Shown: positions 44,695 through 54,159, counted from the stretch's first letter. The stretch is DNA of 64,000 nt from Streptomyces griseoloalbus (GCA_014650015.1 BMUD01000025.1:49183-113182); one strand, 5' to 3'. Notes: generated by a model from the letters alone, not told the origin. A program made the numbers and translations.

Positions 44695-45521
44695 CTACGG
44701 GAAGGACCCACATGACGCCCGCGGTGAGCGCGGCCGACATCGCACCGACGGCCTACGCCTGGCAGATCCAGGCCACCGGGCTGAAGGTCAGGGTTGGCAG
44801 GAAACGAATGGCCGTCGACGGGCTCGACCTGTCGCTCGGCACCGGCGTACACGGCCTGCTCGGCCCCAACGGGGCGGGCAAGACCACCCTCATCCGGGCG
44901 CTGGCCACCGTACTGCGCCCCGCCGGGGGCACCTTGGAACTGCTCGGCACGTCCGTGGGCGGCATGGGGGAACACCGTGCGCTGCGCCGCCGGATCGGCT
45001 ATCTGCCGCAGGAGTTCGGCTACTACAAGCGCTTCACGGTGCGCGAGTTCGTCGAGTACATGGCGTGGCTGAAGGAGGTGCCCAAGGCGGACATCCCCGC
45101 GGCGGTCCAGCGCGCCGTGGAGCGGGTCGGCCTGGCGGACCGCGCCGACGAGCGGATGAAGGCCCTGTCCGGCGGCATGGTGCGGCGGGTGGGCATCGCC
45201 CAGGCCATCGTCAACGACCCGTCGATCCTGCTGCTCGACGAGCCGACGGTCGGCCTGGACCCGGCGCAGCGGCTGCGGTTCCGCGAGCTGCTGCAGCAGC
45301 TCGGTACGGACACCTGTGTGGTCGTCTCGACCCACCTGGTGGAGGACGTCGCCGCCGCCTGCACCGACGTGGTGCTCTTCGCCGAGGGCCGGCTGGTCTT
45401 CCAGGGCGCCCCGGACGAGCTGGCCGCGGCGGGCGGCCCTGGGCACGTGGGCGACAGCCCGCTGGAGCGCGGCTACTCGGCACTGCTGCAGGACCCCGAG
45501 CAGGGAAGGGGCAACTGGTGA
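44691..45521 (+). CDS. ABC transporter ATP-binding protein
   Basis: The 276-residue ATPase has Walker [11 protein letters not shown]-loop GYLPQEFGYYKRFTV, signature LSGGMVRRVGIAQ, Walker B ILLLDEPTVGLD and the H-loop STHLVEDV. The ATG at 44691 overlaps the anti-sigma stop; ATG 44712, preceded by GAAGGA, is the alternative. It is coupled to the membrane protein genes that follow and presumably energises them. Confidence 0.93.
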   Translation: MTTGRTHMTPAVSAADIAPTAYAWQIQATGLKVRVGRKRMAVDGLDLSLGTGVHGLLGPNGAGKTTLIRALATVLRPAGGTLELLGTSVGGMGEHRALRRRIGYLPQEFGYYKRFTVREFVEYMAWLKEVPKADIPAAVQRAVERVGLADRADERMKALSGGMVRRVGIAQAIVNDPSILLLDEPTVGLDPAQRLRFRELLQQLGTDTCVVVSTHLVEDVAAACTDVVLFAEGRLVFQGAPDELAAAGGPGHVGDSPLERGYSALLQDPEQGRGNW

Positions 45522-46915
45522 ACCTCCGTGTCCTGCGCATCGAACTGAGGCGCTCCGTCGCACCGTGGGCCGGGGCCGTGGTCCTGGCGGCCGCGCTGGC
45601 GTTCCTGTACCTGATCCCCGGTCCGTGGTGGAAGGGCACCGCGATGTGGACCAACCAGTGGACGCCCATGGCCCTGTGGACCCGCTCCCTGCTGTACTAC
45701 CTCTGGCCGCTCGCCGTCGGGTTCGGAGCGCTGCAGGGCCTGCGCGACCACCGCTCGAAGATGTCCGAGCTGCTGACGAGCACACCGAGGCCCGTCCGGC
45801 ACCGCGCGGCCACGCTGACGGGCACGACGGCGATCACGCTGGCCTCGGCCTTCACGCTCCTCGTCCTCGTGGGCGCGGTCCAGGTGCCCGGCAACACCGA
45901 GTACACGCACCTCGGGTGGCTGCCCATCTCGCTGGTGGGGGCGCTCTCCCTCGTCGCGGGTGCCGTACTGGGCATGGGGGCCGGGCGAACCCTGCCGTCC
46001 GCGCTCACCCCGCCCGCGCTGGCCATGGGCGCCTTCGTGTTCACGGCCCTCATGCACACGTCGCTGGGCCGGACACGGACGACCACGACCGCGGAGGTCC
46101 CGAGCACGGAGCCGAACCTGGTCTCCCTGCTGTCACCGGCCGTGCAGGAGGTGCGCGACGCACTCGTCACGCTCTCCGCCTCCGTGCACGTCGGGCAGAC
46201 GGTCTGGCTGCTCGGCCTGGCCGTGACCGGCTTCGCGCTGCTGGTCGCCGCGACCCCGCGCGCCCGGCTTCTCGCCCTGACGCCCGTCCTGGCGGGCGTG
46301 GCGCTCGCCCTGCTCGTCCTCCCCTCCGACCCGCGCCGGATGTATGTCGTCGACGAGGCAGCGGCGGAGCTGGTGTGCGACGGCCCGGTGTGCGTGACCA
46401 CGATGCACCAGGAGCGACTCGACGACCTGGCGGGCCCGGGTAAGGAGGCACTGCGCCTGCTGCGCGGCGCCCTGGGCGACCAGGCGCCGGTCGCGGTCCG
46501 GGAGAACACCGCCGTACTGCCGCACGGCGCCATGCCGCAGTGGTCCCGCACGACCGTTCTCTTCGACTTCGACGACGAGATCATCGCCGCCGCGCAGGGC
46601 GAGGAGCTGACCCGGGCCCTGATCGCCGAAGCCATGGTGCCGGGGTGCTCCCCCGTCGGCTGGACCAGCGTGGGGCGGGACACGTTCGCGCGGACCGTCG
46701 CGGTGGGCTGGGTCCTCGGGGACCTCACGTCACTTCCCGGCACGGAGCCGGCGAGTTGGCGCCGCGAGGTCGACGCCGAGTCCCGCCCGGCGTGGAAGGA
46801 ACTCAAGGCGCTGCCGCGGGACGAACAGCTCGCGCGGATCAACGCGATGCGCGCCGCCGCGTTCTCCTGCGAGGGCGACGCGTTCCAGGCGCTGAACGGC
46901 GGTGCGTCCCGGTGA
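45518..46915 (+). CDS. Membrane protein of the sigma/ABC operon (permease-like)
   Basis: The 465-residue protein has six or seven membrane segments in residues 15-270 (first AGAVVLAAALAFLYLIPGPW). A hydrophilic C-terminal domain of about 190 residues carries four cysteines, including CDGPVCVTTMH. The topology suggests an ABC-2-like permease with a large outer domain. It starts with GTG overlapping the ATPase stop. The domain is not one I recognise. Confidence 0.8.
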   Translation: MNLRVLRIELRRSVAPWAGAVVLAAALAFLYLIPGPWWKGTAMWTNQWTPMALWTRSLLYYLWPLAVGFGALQGLRDHRSKMSELLTSTPRPVRHRAATLTGTTAITLASAFTLLVLVGAVQVPGNTEYTHLGWLPISLVGALSLVAGAVLGMGAGRTLPSALTPPALAMGAFVFTALMHTSLGRTRTTTTAEVPSTEPNLVSLLSPAVQEVRDALVTLSASVHVGQTVWLLGLAVTGFALLVAATPRARLLALTPVLAGVALALLVLPSDPRRMYVVDEAAAELVCDGPVCVTTMHQERLDDLAGPGKEALRLLRGALGDQAPVAVRENTAVLPHGAMPQWSRTTVLFDFDDEIIAAAQGEELTRALIAEAMVPGCSPVGWTSVGRDTFARTVAVGWVLGDLTSLPGTEPASWRREVDAESRPAWKELKALPRDEQLARINAMRAAAFSCEGDAFQALNGGASR

Positions 46916-47487
46916 GATGGCTGACCCTGTACGCGCGTTCCCGTCAGGTACCGGCTTCGCTCGCCGCGGTGGTGATCAGCGCGGTGGCGGTGTGGGCGCT
47001 CGCCCGGGACGGGGGCGAGGGGCCCGGGGATCCGCGGCTGCCCGTACTCGTCCTCGCCACGGGGGTGATGGCGGCCTCGATCGGGCTGGGCGGGCAGGAC
47101 CTCGCGCTGGACCGGACGGCCGCGATCCGTTGGGGGCCCCGCAGAGCGGCGCACGTGCTGCTCGCCGGCGCGGTCGTCGCCACGGTGCTGCTGACCGTGC
47201 GGACCGTGGGCGCGGACCCGGCCACCACCGCGTTCGTGGTCCGGGACAGCGCGGGCCTGATGGGATTGGCTGCCCTGGGCGCGGCGCTGTCGGGCGGCCA
47301 GTACGCGTGGACGCTGCCGTTCGCCTGGCTCTCGCTCTCGTTCTTCGCGCCGCCCCCGACGAGTGTGCCGATGCAGGTGGCGACCTGGATGCTGCTGCCA
47401 CCCGGCACGGCAGCGGGCACCTGGACGGCCCTGGCCCTCACGGTCACCGGCACCGCGGCCTACGCCGTCGCGGGACCGAGACGGTAA
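46912..47487 (+). CDS. Small membrane protein of the sigma/ABC operon
   Basis: The 191-residue protein has about six membrane segments and begins VRWLTLYARSRQVPASLAAV. It starts with GTG overlapping the stop of the preceding gene and ends 75 bases before a strong terminator. It could be a second permease-type subunit. No family is recognised. Confidence 0.78.
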   Translation: MRWLTLYARSRQVPASLAAVVISAVAVWALARDGGEGPGDPRLPVLVLATGVMAASIGLGGQDLALDRTAAIRWGPRRAAHVLLAGAVVATVLLTVRTVGADPATTAFVVRDSAGLMGLAALGAALSGGQYAWTLPFAWLSLSFFAPPPTSVPMQVATWMLLPPGTAAGTWTALALTVTGTAAYAVAGPRR

Positions 47488-47561
47488 CCGGTCCGAGCTT
47501 CTTCACGGTCCCGTTCACCGGCACCTGGATCAGGCAGCCGAAGAGGGTGTACCGCATGCGT

Positions 47562-47594
47562 AGGGGCCCGGTCAGCAATCTTGACCGGGCCCCT
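47562..47594. terminator. Terminator between the ABC operon and tRNA-Thr
   Basis: AGGGGCCCGGTCA and its exact complement (13 bp, 7-base loop) form a strong hairpin. It follows the ABC operon on the plus strand and the tRNA gene on the minus strand and can serve both. Confidence 0.8.
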
Positions 47595-47629
47595 CACATA
47601 CCGCCGTTGACCAGCGGATCCACCTCTGA

Positions 47630-47702
47630 GCCGCCTTCGGGATTCGAACCCGAGACCTACGCATTACGAGTGCGTTGCTCTGGCCATCTGAGCTAAGGCG
47701 GC
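47630..47702 (-). tRNA. tRNA-Thr (CGT anticodon)
   Basis: On the minus strand the 73-base gene reads GCCGCCTTAGCTCAGATGGC at its 5' end. It folds into a full cloverleaf: acceptor GCCGCCT pairs with AGGCGGC, the anticodon loop CTCGTAA is on the stem ACGCA/TGCGT, and the T-loop is GGGTTCGAATCCC. The anticodon CGT reads ACG threonine codons. CCA is not encoded. Confidence 0.95.
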
Positions 47703-47774
47703 GCGCTGTGTGCACCATGGTGCGATCAGCAACGCCGGTAAGTCTACACAGTTTCCGAGGGTGCTTCGTACCGG

Positions 47775-47808
47775 CCCCGGAGGCGGGTCGGAGGGGCTGC
47801 CTCCGGGG
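47775..47808 (-). terminator. Terminator of the secreted hydrolase gene
   Basis: CCCCGGAGGC (47775-47784) pairs with GCCTCCGGGG (47799-47808) across a 14-base loop, 12 bases after the stop codon on the minus strand. Confidence 0.65.
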
Positions 47809-47820
47809 TAGTGGCACCGG

Positions 47821-49422
47821 CTATGAGCAGCGCTTCCCGTCCGCGGGCGGCCTCCCGTGGAGCAGATAGGCGTTGATCGCGGAGTCGACGCAGGCGCTGC
47901 CGCGGCCGTAGGCGGTGTGGCCGTCGCCCTCGTAGGTCAGCAGGCGGGCCGAGGAGAGCTGGCCGGCCAGGGCCTCGGCCCAGCGGTACGGGGTCGCCGG
48001 GTCCCGGGTGGTGCCGACGACCACGATCGGGGCCGCGCCCTTCGCCTCGATGCGCCGCGCCTCCCCCGTGGCCCGCACCGGCCAGTACGCGCAGTTCAGC
48101 GAGGCCCACGCGAGGCCCTCGCCGAAGACCGGGGACGCCTTCTCGAAGTCGGGGAGCGCCCGCCGCACCTCGTCCGGGGAGTCGAACGCGGGCGGGAGGT
48201 CGAGGCAGTTCACGGCCGCGTTGGCGAACATCAGGTTGGTGTAGCCGCCGTCGGCGTCACGTTCGTAGTAGCTGTCGGAGAGGACGAGGAGTCCGGCGCC
48301 GTCGTTCTCGCGCATCGCGGCGGTCAGCGACTCGCGCAACTGCGGCCAGGCGCCCTCGTCGTACAGGGCGGCGATCACGCCGATCGTCGCCAGCGACTCG
48401 GTGAGCCTGCGGCCGTCGGCGTCGCCGGTGGGAATCGGCCGGGCGTCGAGGCCGTCGAAGAACGCCTTGAGCTTCTTGCCGGCCTGCCCGGGACCCGCGT
48501 CCCGGCCCCCGAGGGGGCAGTCGCTCCGCCGTACGCAGTCCTTGGCGAAGGCGGTGAACGCCGTGTCGAAGCCCGCCGTCTGCTCGAGATTGAGCCGCCG
48601 CGCGGGCAGCGAGGGGTCCATCGCGCCGTCCAGGACGAGACGGCCCGCGCGGTTCGGGAACAGCCCCGCGTACGTCGCCCCGAGGAAGGTGCCGTACGAG
48701 GCGCCGACGTAGTTCAGCTTCTCGTCGCCCAGCGCGGCCCGCACGATGTCCATGTCGCGGGCCGCCTCGATGGTGGACACGTGGCGCAGCAGCTTCGGCG
48801 CGTCCGCCCCGCAGCCCTCGGCGAACTTCTTGTACGCCGCGACCAGCGCGTCGGTCTCCTTCGCGTCGTCCGGTGTGCCGTCCGTGCGTGTGTACGTGTC
48901 CATCTCGGGCCCGTCCAGGCACTCGACGGGTTCGCTGCGGGCCACGCCCCTGGGGTCGACGGCCACCACGTCGTAGCGGGCGCGCACGTCGACCGGGTAC
49001 CCGATCCCGGCGTACGCCTGGGCGTAGCCGATCGCCGAGCCGCCCGGGCCGCCGGGGTTGACCAGCAACGAGCCCAGCCGCTTCCCCGGGCCCGTGGCCT
49101 TCTTGCGGGTGACGGCGAGACGGACGTCACCCGCGGACGGTTCGGCGTAGTCGAGCGGGGCCTTCAACGTGGCGCACTGGAAGCCGGGGACACCGCAGTC
49201 GCGCCAGGCCGGCTTCTGCTCGTAGTACGGCGTGAGGGCCGCGGGTGTGGAGCGGGGCAGGGGGGCGAGGGCGGCCGCCTCCTCCACAGCCGCCTCCTCC
49301 GCAGCCGCCGCCGAACCGGAACTCGTCGCGCTCCCGGAGGAGCAGCCGGAGACCAGCAGCGCGGCGGCGGCGAGCAGACAGGCTCGGGTACGGGTTCTGC
49401 GGAGAATGCTCCTTGTGTACAT
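47821..49422 (-). CDS. Secreted tripeptidyl aminopeptidase-like alpha/beta hydrolase (lipoprotein)
   Basis: This 533-residue protein has a signal with lipobox LLVSGCSS, so it is lipid-anchored outside. The alpha/beta-hydrolase features are LLVNPGGPGGSAI (oxyanion), nucleophile Ser in VGASYGTFLG, Asp in VGTTRDPATPYRWA and His in GDGHTAYGRG. The latter two belong to the TAP C-terminal domain of Streptomyces tripeptidyl aminopeptidases (Slp/Tap family). An Ala/Glu-rich spacer follows the lipid site. It likely degrades extracellular peptides. Confidence 0.92.
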   Translation of the reverse strand: MYTRSILRRTRTRACLLAAAALLVSGCSSGSATSSGSAAAAEEAAVEEAAALAPLPRSTPAALTPYYEQKPAWRDCGVPGFQCATLKAPLDYAEPSAGDVRLAVTRKKATGPGKRLGSLLVNPGGPGGSAIGYAQAYAGIGYPVDVRARYDVVAVDPRGVARSEPVECLDGPEMDTYTRTDGTPDDAKETDALVAAYKKFAEGCGADAPKLLRHVSTIEAARDMDIVRAALGDEKLNYVGASYGTFLGATYAGLFPNRAGRLVLDGAMDPSLPARRLNLEQTAGFDTAFTAFAKDCVRRSDCPLGGRDAGPGQAGKKLKAFFDGLDARPIPTGDADGRRLTESLATIGVIAALYDEGAWPQLRESLTAAMRENDGAGLLVLSDSYYERDADGGYTNLMFANAAVNCLDLPPAFDSPDEVRRALPDFEKASPVFGEGLAWASLNCAYWPVRATGEARRIEAKGAAPIVVVGTTRDPATPYRWAEALAGQLSSARLLTYEGDGHTAYGRGSACVDSAINAYLLHGRPPADGKRCS

Positions 49423-49527
49423 ACCGTGAGCGTAACCCTGTGCAACGACATGAGTGCTTTACGTGCATGCCGCGCCTCGTACGAGTGACGACATCAAGCT
49501 GTCGGCGCGGCGGCCCCGGAGGTTTCC

Positions 49528-50733
49528 TCAGCCGGCTCTGAGGGCCATCGCCATCGCCTCCACCGCGAGGAGCGGGGGCACATTGCGGTCGAGGGCCTCG
49601 CCGCACGCGGCGATCGCCTCGATGCGGCGGAGTGTGGCTTCCGGGGAGCTGCCGCGGGCCAGTCGCTCCAGCGCGTCCTCGGCGTCCGCGTTGGCGAGGG
49701 CGATGCGGGTGCCGAGCTGGAGGGCGAGGACGTCGCGGTAGAAGCTGGTCAGGTCGGTCAGGGCGACGTCCAGGCTGTCGCGCTGGGTGCGCGTTCTGCG
49801 GCGTTTTTGCATGTCCTCCAGTTCCTTGACCACGCCTGCCGTGCCGCGCGGCAAGCGGCCGCCCTGGGCCGCGCCGAGGGCCGCCTTCAGTTCCTCGGTC
49901 TCCTTGCCGTCCATCTCCTCGGCGAGCTGCTTGGCATCCTCGGCGGCGGCGTCCACGAGCTCCTGGGCGGCCTTGAGCGCGCCGCCGATGTCCTCGACCC
50001 GCAGCGGGAGCTTCAGCACGGCGGCCCGGCGTTCGCGGGCGGCGGGGTCGGTGGCCAGGCGGCGGGCCCGGTCGACATGCCCCTGGGTGGCACGGGCGAC
50101 GGCGGCGGCGACGTCCGGCTCGACGCCCTCGCGTCGTACGAGCATGTCGGCCACGGCGTCCACCGAGGGCGTGCTCAGGTTGAGGTGACGGCAGCGGGAG
50201 CGGATCGTCGGCAGGACGTCCTCGATGGAGGGGGCGCACAGCAGCCAGACGGTGCGGGGGGCGGGCTCCTCCACCGCCTTGAGGACGGCGTTGGCGGACT
50301 TCTCGTTCAGCCGCTCGGCATCCTCGACGAGGATCACCTGCCAGCGGCCGTTCGCCGGGGAGGTGAACGACTTGCGGACGGTGTCGCGCATGTCCTTCAC
50401 GAGGATCTCCGACCCGACGGCGGCGACCGAGGAGACGTCGGCGTGGGTACCGACCAATGCCGTGTGACAGCCGTCGCAGAAACCGCAGCCGGGGGATCCG
50501 CCGAGGGCGCGGTCGGGGCTGACGCACTGGAGCGCGGCGGCGAAGGCTCGCGCCGCCTGGTTGCGCCCCGCGCCGGGCGGGCCCGTGAACAGCCAGGCGT
50601 GCGTCATCTTCGACGCCTCGGGCGGGGGCGCGTCGGTCGCCACGGCGGTGACGAGCGCGTCGGCGTCCCGGGCGGCGGCGGCGAGCTGCTCGCTCACCCG
50701 CTCCTGCCCGACGAGGTCGTCCCACACGGTCAT
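49528..50733 (-). CDS. holB: DNA polymerase III subunit delta prime
   Basis: The 401-residue clamp-loader subunit begins VWDDLVGQERVSEQL. It has a degenerate P-loop, FTGPPGAGRNQAARAF, as is normal for delta prime, and zinc-binding cysteines in GCGFCDGC with an upstream cysteine. VEDAERLNEKSANAVLKAVEEP and TIRSRCRHL are the sensor 1 and SRC motifs. It lies directly downstream of the dTMP kinase fusion gene, a common actinobacterial order (tmk-holB). Confidence 0.95.
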   Translation of the reverse strand: MTVWDDLVGQERVSEQLAAAARDADALVTAVATDAPPPEASKMTHAWLFTGPPGAGRNQAARAFAAALQCVSPDRALGGSPGCGFCDGCHTALVGTHADVSSVAAVGSEILVKDMRDTVRKSFTSPANGRWQVILVEDAERLNEKSANAVLKAVEEPAPRTVWLLCAPSIEDVLPTIRSRCRHLNLSTPSVDAVADMLVRREGVEPDVAAAVARATQGHVDRARRLATDPAARERRAAVLKLPLRVEDIGGALKAAQELVDAAAEDAKQLAEEMDGKETEELKAALGAAQGGRLPRGTAGVVKELEDMQKRRRTRTQRDSLDVALTDLTSFYRDVLALQLGTRIALANADAEDALERLARGSSPEATLRRIEAIAACGEALDRNVPPLLAVEAMAMALRAG

Positions 50734-50901
50734 GGGTCAGCCCGCCCTTCCGTCACATCCGCCACGTCCGTCCTTCGGGATCCATTGTGCGGGTGGGCAC
50801 TGACAACGGCCGGACCCCGGGCCCGGTGAGCGCGACCGGTCCCGGGACCGGTCGGCGCCGACGGCTCAGGAACCGGTCGGCGACGGCGCCCCCGGGACCG
50901 C

Positions 50902-53900
50902 TCAGCGCCGACGGCCCCGTCCGCCGTCCTCGTCGTCGCGCGGGCCCAGCAGCTCGTCCGCCAGCGTCGGCAGATCGTCCAGCGGGGTCTCCTCGGCCCA
51001 GTCGGAACGCTGCCGGCGTCGGCGGGACGGGCCTTCGGGATCGACCTGCGGCAGCTCGCGCGTACGGTCCTGAGGACCTTCGGGTCCGTCGTGACCGTCG
51101 GATCCGCCGTGACCGTCGTACCCGCCGTGACCGTCGTACCCGCTCGCCTGACGCTCGTCCCGGAAGTAGCCGGGCGGAACGCGGTCCGCGGGCCCCTGTT
51201 CGTCGCCGCGCACCGGAGGCAGCACCGCCGTCTCGTCCGCGGCACCCGGCGCCACGGACGGCAGCACCGCCGTCTCGTCGGCCGCGCCCGTCGGAACCGG
51301 CGGCTTCGGAAGCTCGGTCGTCACCTCGGCGTCGGACACACCGGAGGCGCCGGACCGCCGCCCGGCGGCCTCGTCCGGCACCCGGGGCAGCACCGCCGTC
51401 TCGTCCACCGGCCCGCCCGACACGTTCGTCGGCGTCACCACCGGCGTCGGCACGGTCGCCGCGTCCTCGGCCGGCCGGGCGGCCCCGGTCCCGCTCCTGG
51501 AGGACCGTGGGTCCACGGCGGGGGCACCCGTCACCTTCGGTCCCGCCTCCGCCGCGGCCGCTGCCCGTTCGGCCAGCCGCCGGGCCTCCTCCGCGCGCAG
51601 CAGCGCCTCCTCGGCCTCGCGCTGCTTCGCCATGCGCAGTGCCTCGGCCTCGGCGCGCAGCCGCTCCTCCTCCTCGGCCTGCTTGCGGCGGCGTTCCTCC
51701 TCGGCCCTGCGGCGGGCCTCCTCCTCGGCGCGCGCCTTCTCCTCGGCGAGCAACCGCTGACGCTCCTCCTCCGCACGCCGGCGCGCTTCCTCGGCCCGCT
51801 GCCGGGCCTCCTCCGCCTGCCGTTCGGCCTCGCGCCGCTGCGCCTCCTCCAGCTCGCGCCGCTTGCGCTCCTCCTCCTCGGCGCGCAGCCGCGCCAGCTG
51901 CTCCTGGCGCTCGCGCTCCAGGCGCTCCTCCTCGGCCTTGCGGGCCGCCTCTTCCTCCGCCTTGCGGCGGGCCTCCTCCTCGGCCTTGCGACGGGCTTCC
52001 TCGCGGGCCTCGATCTCGGCCTCGGACAGCGGCAGCACGTGGTCGAGCCGGTGCCGGACCACCGCGGTGACCGCCTCCGGTTCCTGGCCGGCGTCGACCA
52101 CCAGGTAACGGCCGGGGTCGGCCGCGGCCAGCGTGAGGAAGCCGGCCCGCACGCGCGCGTGGAACTCGGCGGGCTCCGACTCCAGCCGGTCGGGCGCCTC
52201 GGTGAAGCGCTCCCGCGCGGTCTCCGGCGCCACGTCGAGGAGCACCGTCAGGTGGGGGACCAGCCCGTTGGTCGCCCAGCGGTTGATGCGGGCGATCTCG
52301 GTCGGCGACAGATCGCGCCCCGCGCCCTGGTAGGCCACCGAGGAGTCGATGTACCGGTCGGAGATGACGACCGCGCCCCGCTCCAGGGCCGGCCGTACGA
52401 CGGTGTCGATGTGCTCGGCCCGGTCCGCGGCGTACAGCAGCGCCTCCGCGCGGTGCGAGAGACCGGCGCTGGAGACGTCCAGCAGGATGGAGCGCAGCCG
52501 CTTGCCGACCGGTGTCGCCCCGGGCTCGCGGGTGAGCACGACCTCGTGGCCCTTGGCCCTGATCCACTCGGCGAGCGCTTCGGCCTGGGTGGACTTCCCG
52601 GCGCCGTCGCCGCCCTCCAGGGCGATGAAGAAGCCGGCGGCGGCGGGTGCCTGCTCGGGGTCGTCGCCGCCGAGCAGCGCGTCGCGCAGGTCCTGCCGCA
52701 GCGGCACCCCGGACCGGTCGTCGACCTTGGCCAGTACGAGCGCGGCCACCGGCAGCAGCAGGGCGCCCACCAGCATCAGCGTGAACGCGGCGCCGCCGTG
52801 TGCGAAGACGAACCGGCCGTTCTCCAGCCGGTGCGGCCCGATGCCCGCGGCCACGACCGGGGCGATCACCGCGCCGAGTGCCACGAGGACCCGGACCGCG
52901 GCGTGCAGATGCCCGGTCGTGCGGGCCCGGCGCTGGTCCTCGGTCTCCTGGTCGAGCAGGGTGTGCCCGGTGTTGGCGGCCATGCCCGCGCCGACGCCGG
53001 CCAGCGCCATGATCAGCAGCACGCTGGTGACGTCCGGGACGAGTCCCGCGGCCAGCAGCGCGACACCGGTGAAGGCGAGGGTCAGCGCGAGCAGCCGGCG
53101 GCGCGACAGGGCCGGCAACAGGGCGGGCGCCGTGCGGATGCCGATGACGACACCGCCGGTCAGCGCGCCGACCAGCAGGCCGTAGAGCACGGGGCCGCCG
53201 CCCAGGTCCTTGGCGTGCAGCACCGACACGGCGACCGCGGCCGACACCGCGCCGGCGACGGACGCGGACGCGAGCACCAGCAGCGGCATCGCACCGGTGC
53301 GGCCCTTCTCGGCGCCGGCGACGCTCTTCGGGCGGCGCAGCCCCTCCAGCGGCGACCGGGGGCGGGGGGTGCGCGTGCCGGGCAGTTCCAGGAAGGTCAG
53401 GACGGACAGCGACGCGGCGAACAGTCCGGCCGCGACGTACGAGGCGAGGGCCGCCCGGTGTTCCCCGAACCAGTCGATGCCCGTGCCCAGCAGGTTGTTG
53501 AACAGGGCCGCGACGACGAGCGTGACGGCCGCGAGCGGTATCGCCACGAAGCTCGTACGCAGCGACAGGCGGCGCAGCGCGTCCATGTGGTCGGGCAGCG
53601 GCCGCACGGTCGCGCCCTCCGGGGGCGGCGCGGGCAGCAGCGCGGGCGCGGCGCTCTCACGGCACACCGTCCAGAACCGCTCGGCGACACCGGTCACGAA
53701 GGCGGTGACGAGGAGGACGGCCAGCGCGTCCTCGGGTGTCCAGTCGATCCACAGCGGCGCCACGATGAGCAGCGCCGCCCGCAACCCGTCCGCGCCGACC
53801 ATGGTCCAGCGGCGGTCCAGCGGGCCGTCCTGCGAGGTGAGCGAGGTGAGCGGGCCGAGGAGCACGGCGCCGAACAGCAGCGTCGCCAGGATGCGCACCC

Positions 53901-54159
53901 CGAAAACGGTCGCCACTGCGAACGCCGCTCCCCGGTAGCCCCCGCCGAAGGAACCTTCGGCGACCGCCGCCTGAAGGGCGAGGAGGACCAGCACCAGGAG
54001 GGCGAGGACGTCACCGACCCCGCCCACGAGCTGTGCGCTCCACAGGCGTTTCATCTGCGGCCGGCGCAGCAGGGCGCGGACGGCGCGCTCTCGGGAGTCC
54101 GCGACAAGCGCGTCGTCGGGGGCGGGTGGTGGGGCCGTCGGGGGCTCGGCTCGCGTCAT
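50902..54159 (-). CDS. tmk: MFS-like membrane domain fused to dTMP kinase and a coiled coil
   Basis: The 1085-residue protein has three parts. Residues 35-480 form a major-facilitator-like domain with about eleven membrane segments. Residues 510-710 are a complete thymidylate kinase: P-loop EGGDGAGKST (515-524), TREPGATPVG, DRYIDSSVAYQGAGR. Residues 712-880 are a Glu/Arg/Ala coiled coil, followed by a disordered tail with three DETAVLP motifs and repeated YDGHGG. The kinase makes dTDP and should be essential if no other tmk exists. The fusion is known in Streptomyces. holB follows. Confidence 0.94.
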   Translation of the reverse strand: MTRAEPPTAPPPAPDDALVADSRERAVRALLRRPQMKRLWSAQLVGGVGDVLALLVLVLLALQAAVAEGSFGGGYRGAAFAVATVFGVRILATLLFGAVLLGPLTSLTSQDGPLDRRWTMVGADGLRAALLIVAPLWIDWTPEDALAVLLVTAFVTGVAERFWTVCRESAAPALLPAPPPEGATVRPLPDHMDALRRLSLRTSFVAIPLAAVTLVVAALFNNLLGTGIDWFGEHRAALASYVAAGLFAASLSVLTFLELPGTRTPRPRSPLEGLRRPKSVAGAEKGRTGAMPLLVLASASVAGAVSAAVAVSVLHAKDLGGGPVLYGLLVGALTGGVVIGIRTAPALLPALSRRRLLALTLAFTGVALLAAGLVPDVTSVLLIMALAGVGAGMAANTGHTLLDQETEDQRRARTTGHLHAAVRVLVALGAVIAPVVAAGIGPHRLENGRFVFAHGGAAFTLMLVGALLLPVAALVLAKVDDRSGVPLRQDLRDALLGGDDPEQAPAAAGFFIALEGGDGAGKSTQAEALAEWIRAKGHEVVLTREPGATPVGKRLRSILLDVSSAGLSHRAEALLYAADRAEHIDTVVRPALERGAVVISDRYIDSSVAYQGAGRDLSPTEIARINRWATNGLVPHLTVLLDVAPETARERFTEAPDRLESEPAEFHARVRAGFLTLAAADPGRYLVVDAGQEPEAVTAVVRHRLDHVLPLSEAEIEAREEARRKAEEEARRKAEEEAARKAEEERLERERQEQLARLRAEEEERKRRELEEAQRREAERQAEEARQRAEEARRRAEEERQRLLAEEKARAEEEARRRAEEERRRKQAEEEERLRAEAEALRMAKQREAEEALLRAEEARRLAERAAAAAEAGPKVTGAPAVDPRSSRSGTGAARPAEDAATVPTPVVTPTNVSGGPVDETAVLPRVPDEAAGRRSGASGVSDAEVTTELPKPPVPTGAADETAVLPSVAPGAADETAVLPPVRGDEQGPADRVPPGYFRDERQASGYDGHGGYDGHGGSDGHDGPEGPQDRTRELPQVDPEGPSRRRRQRSDWAEETPLDDLPTLADELLGPRDDEDGGRGRRR

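Noticed and set aside
49528-50733. Degenerate P-loop in HolB taken as a damaged gene
   Set aside because: Delta prime subunits often lack a functional Walker A motif; the rest of the protein is intact.
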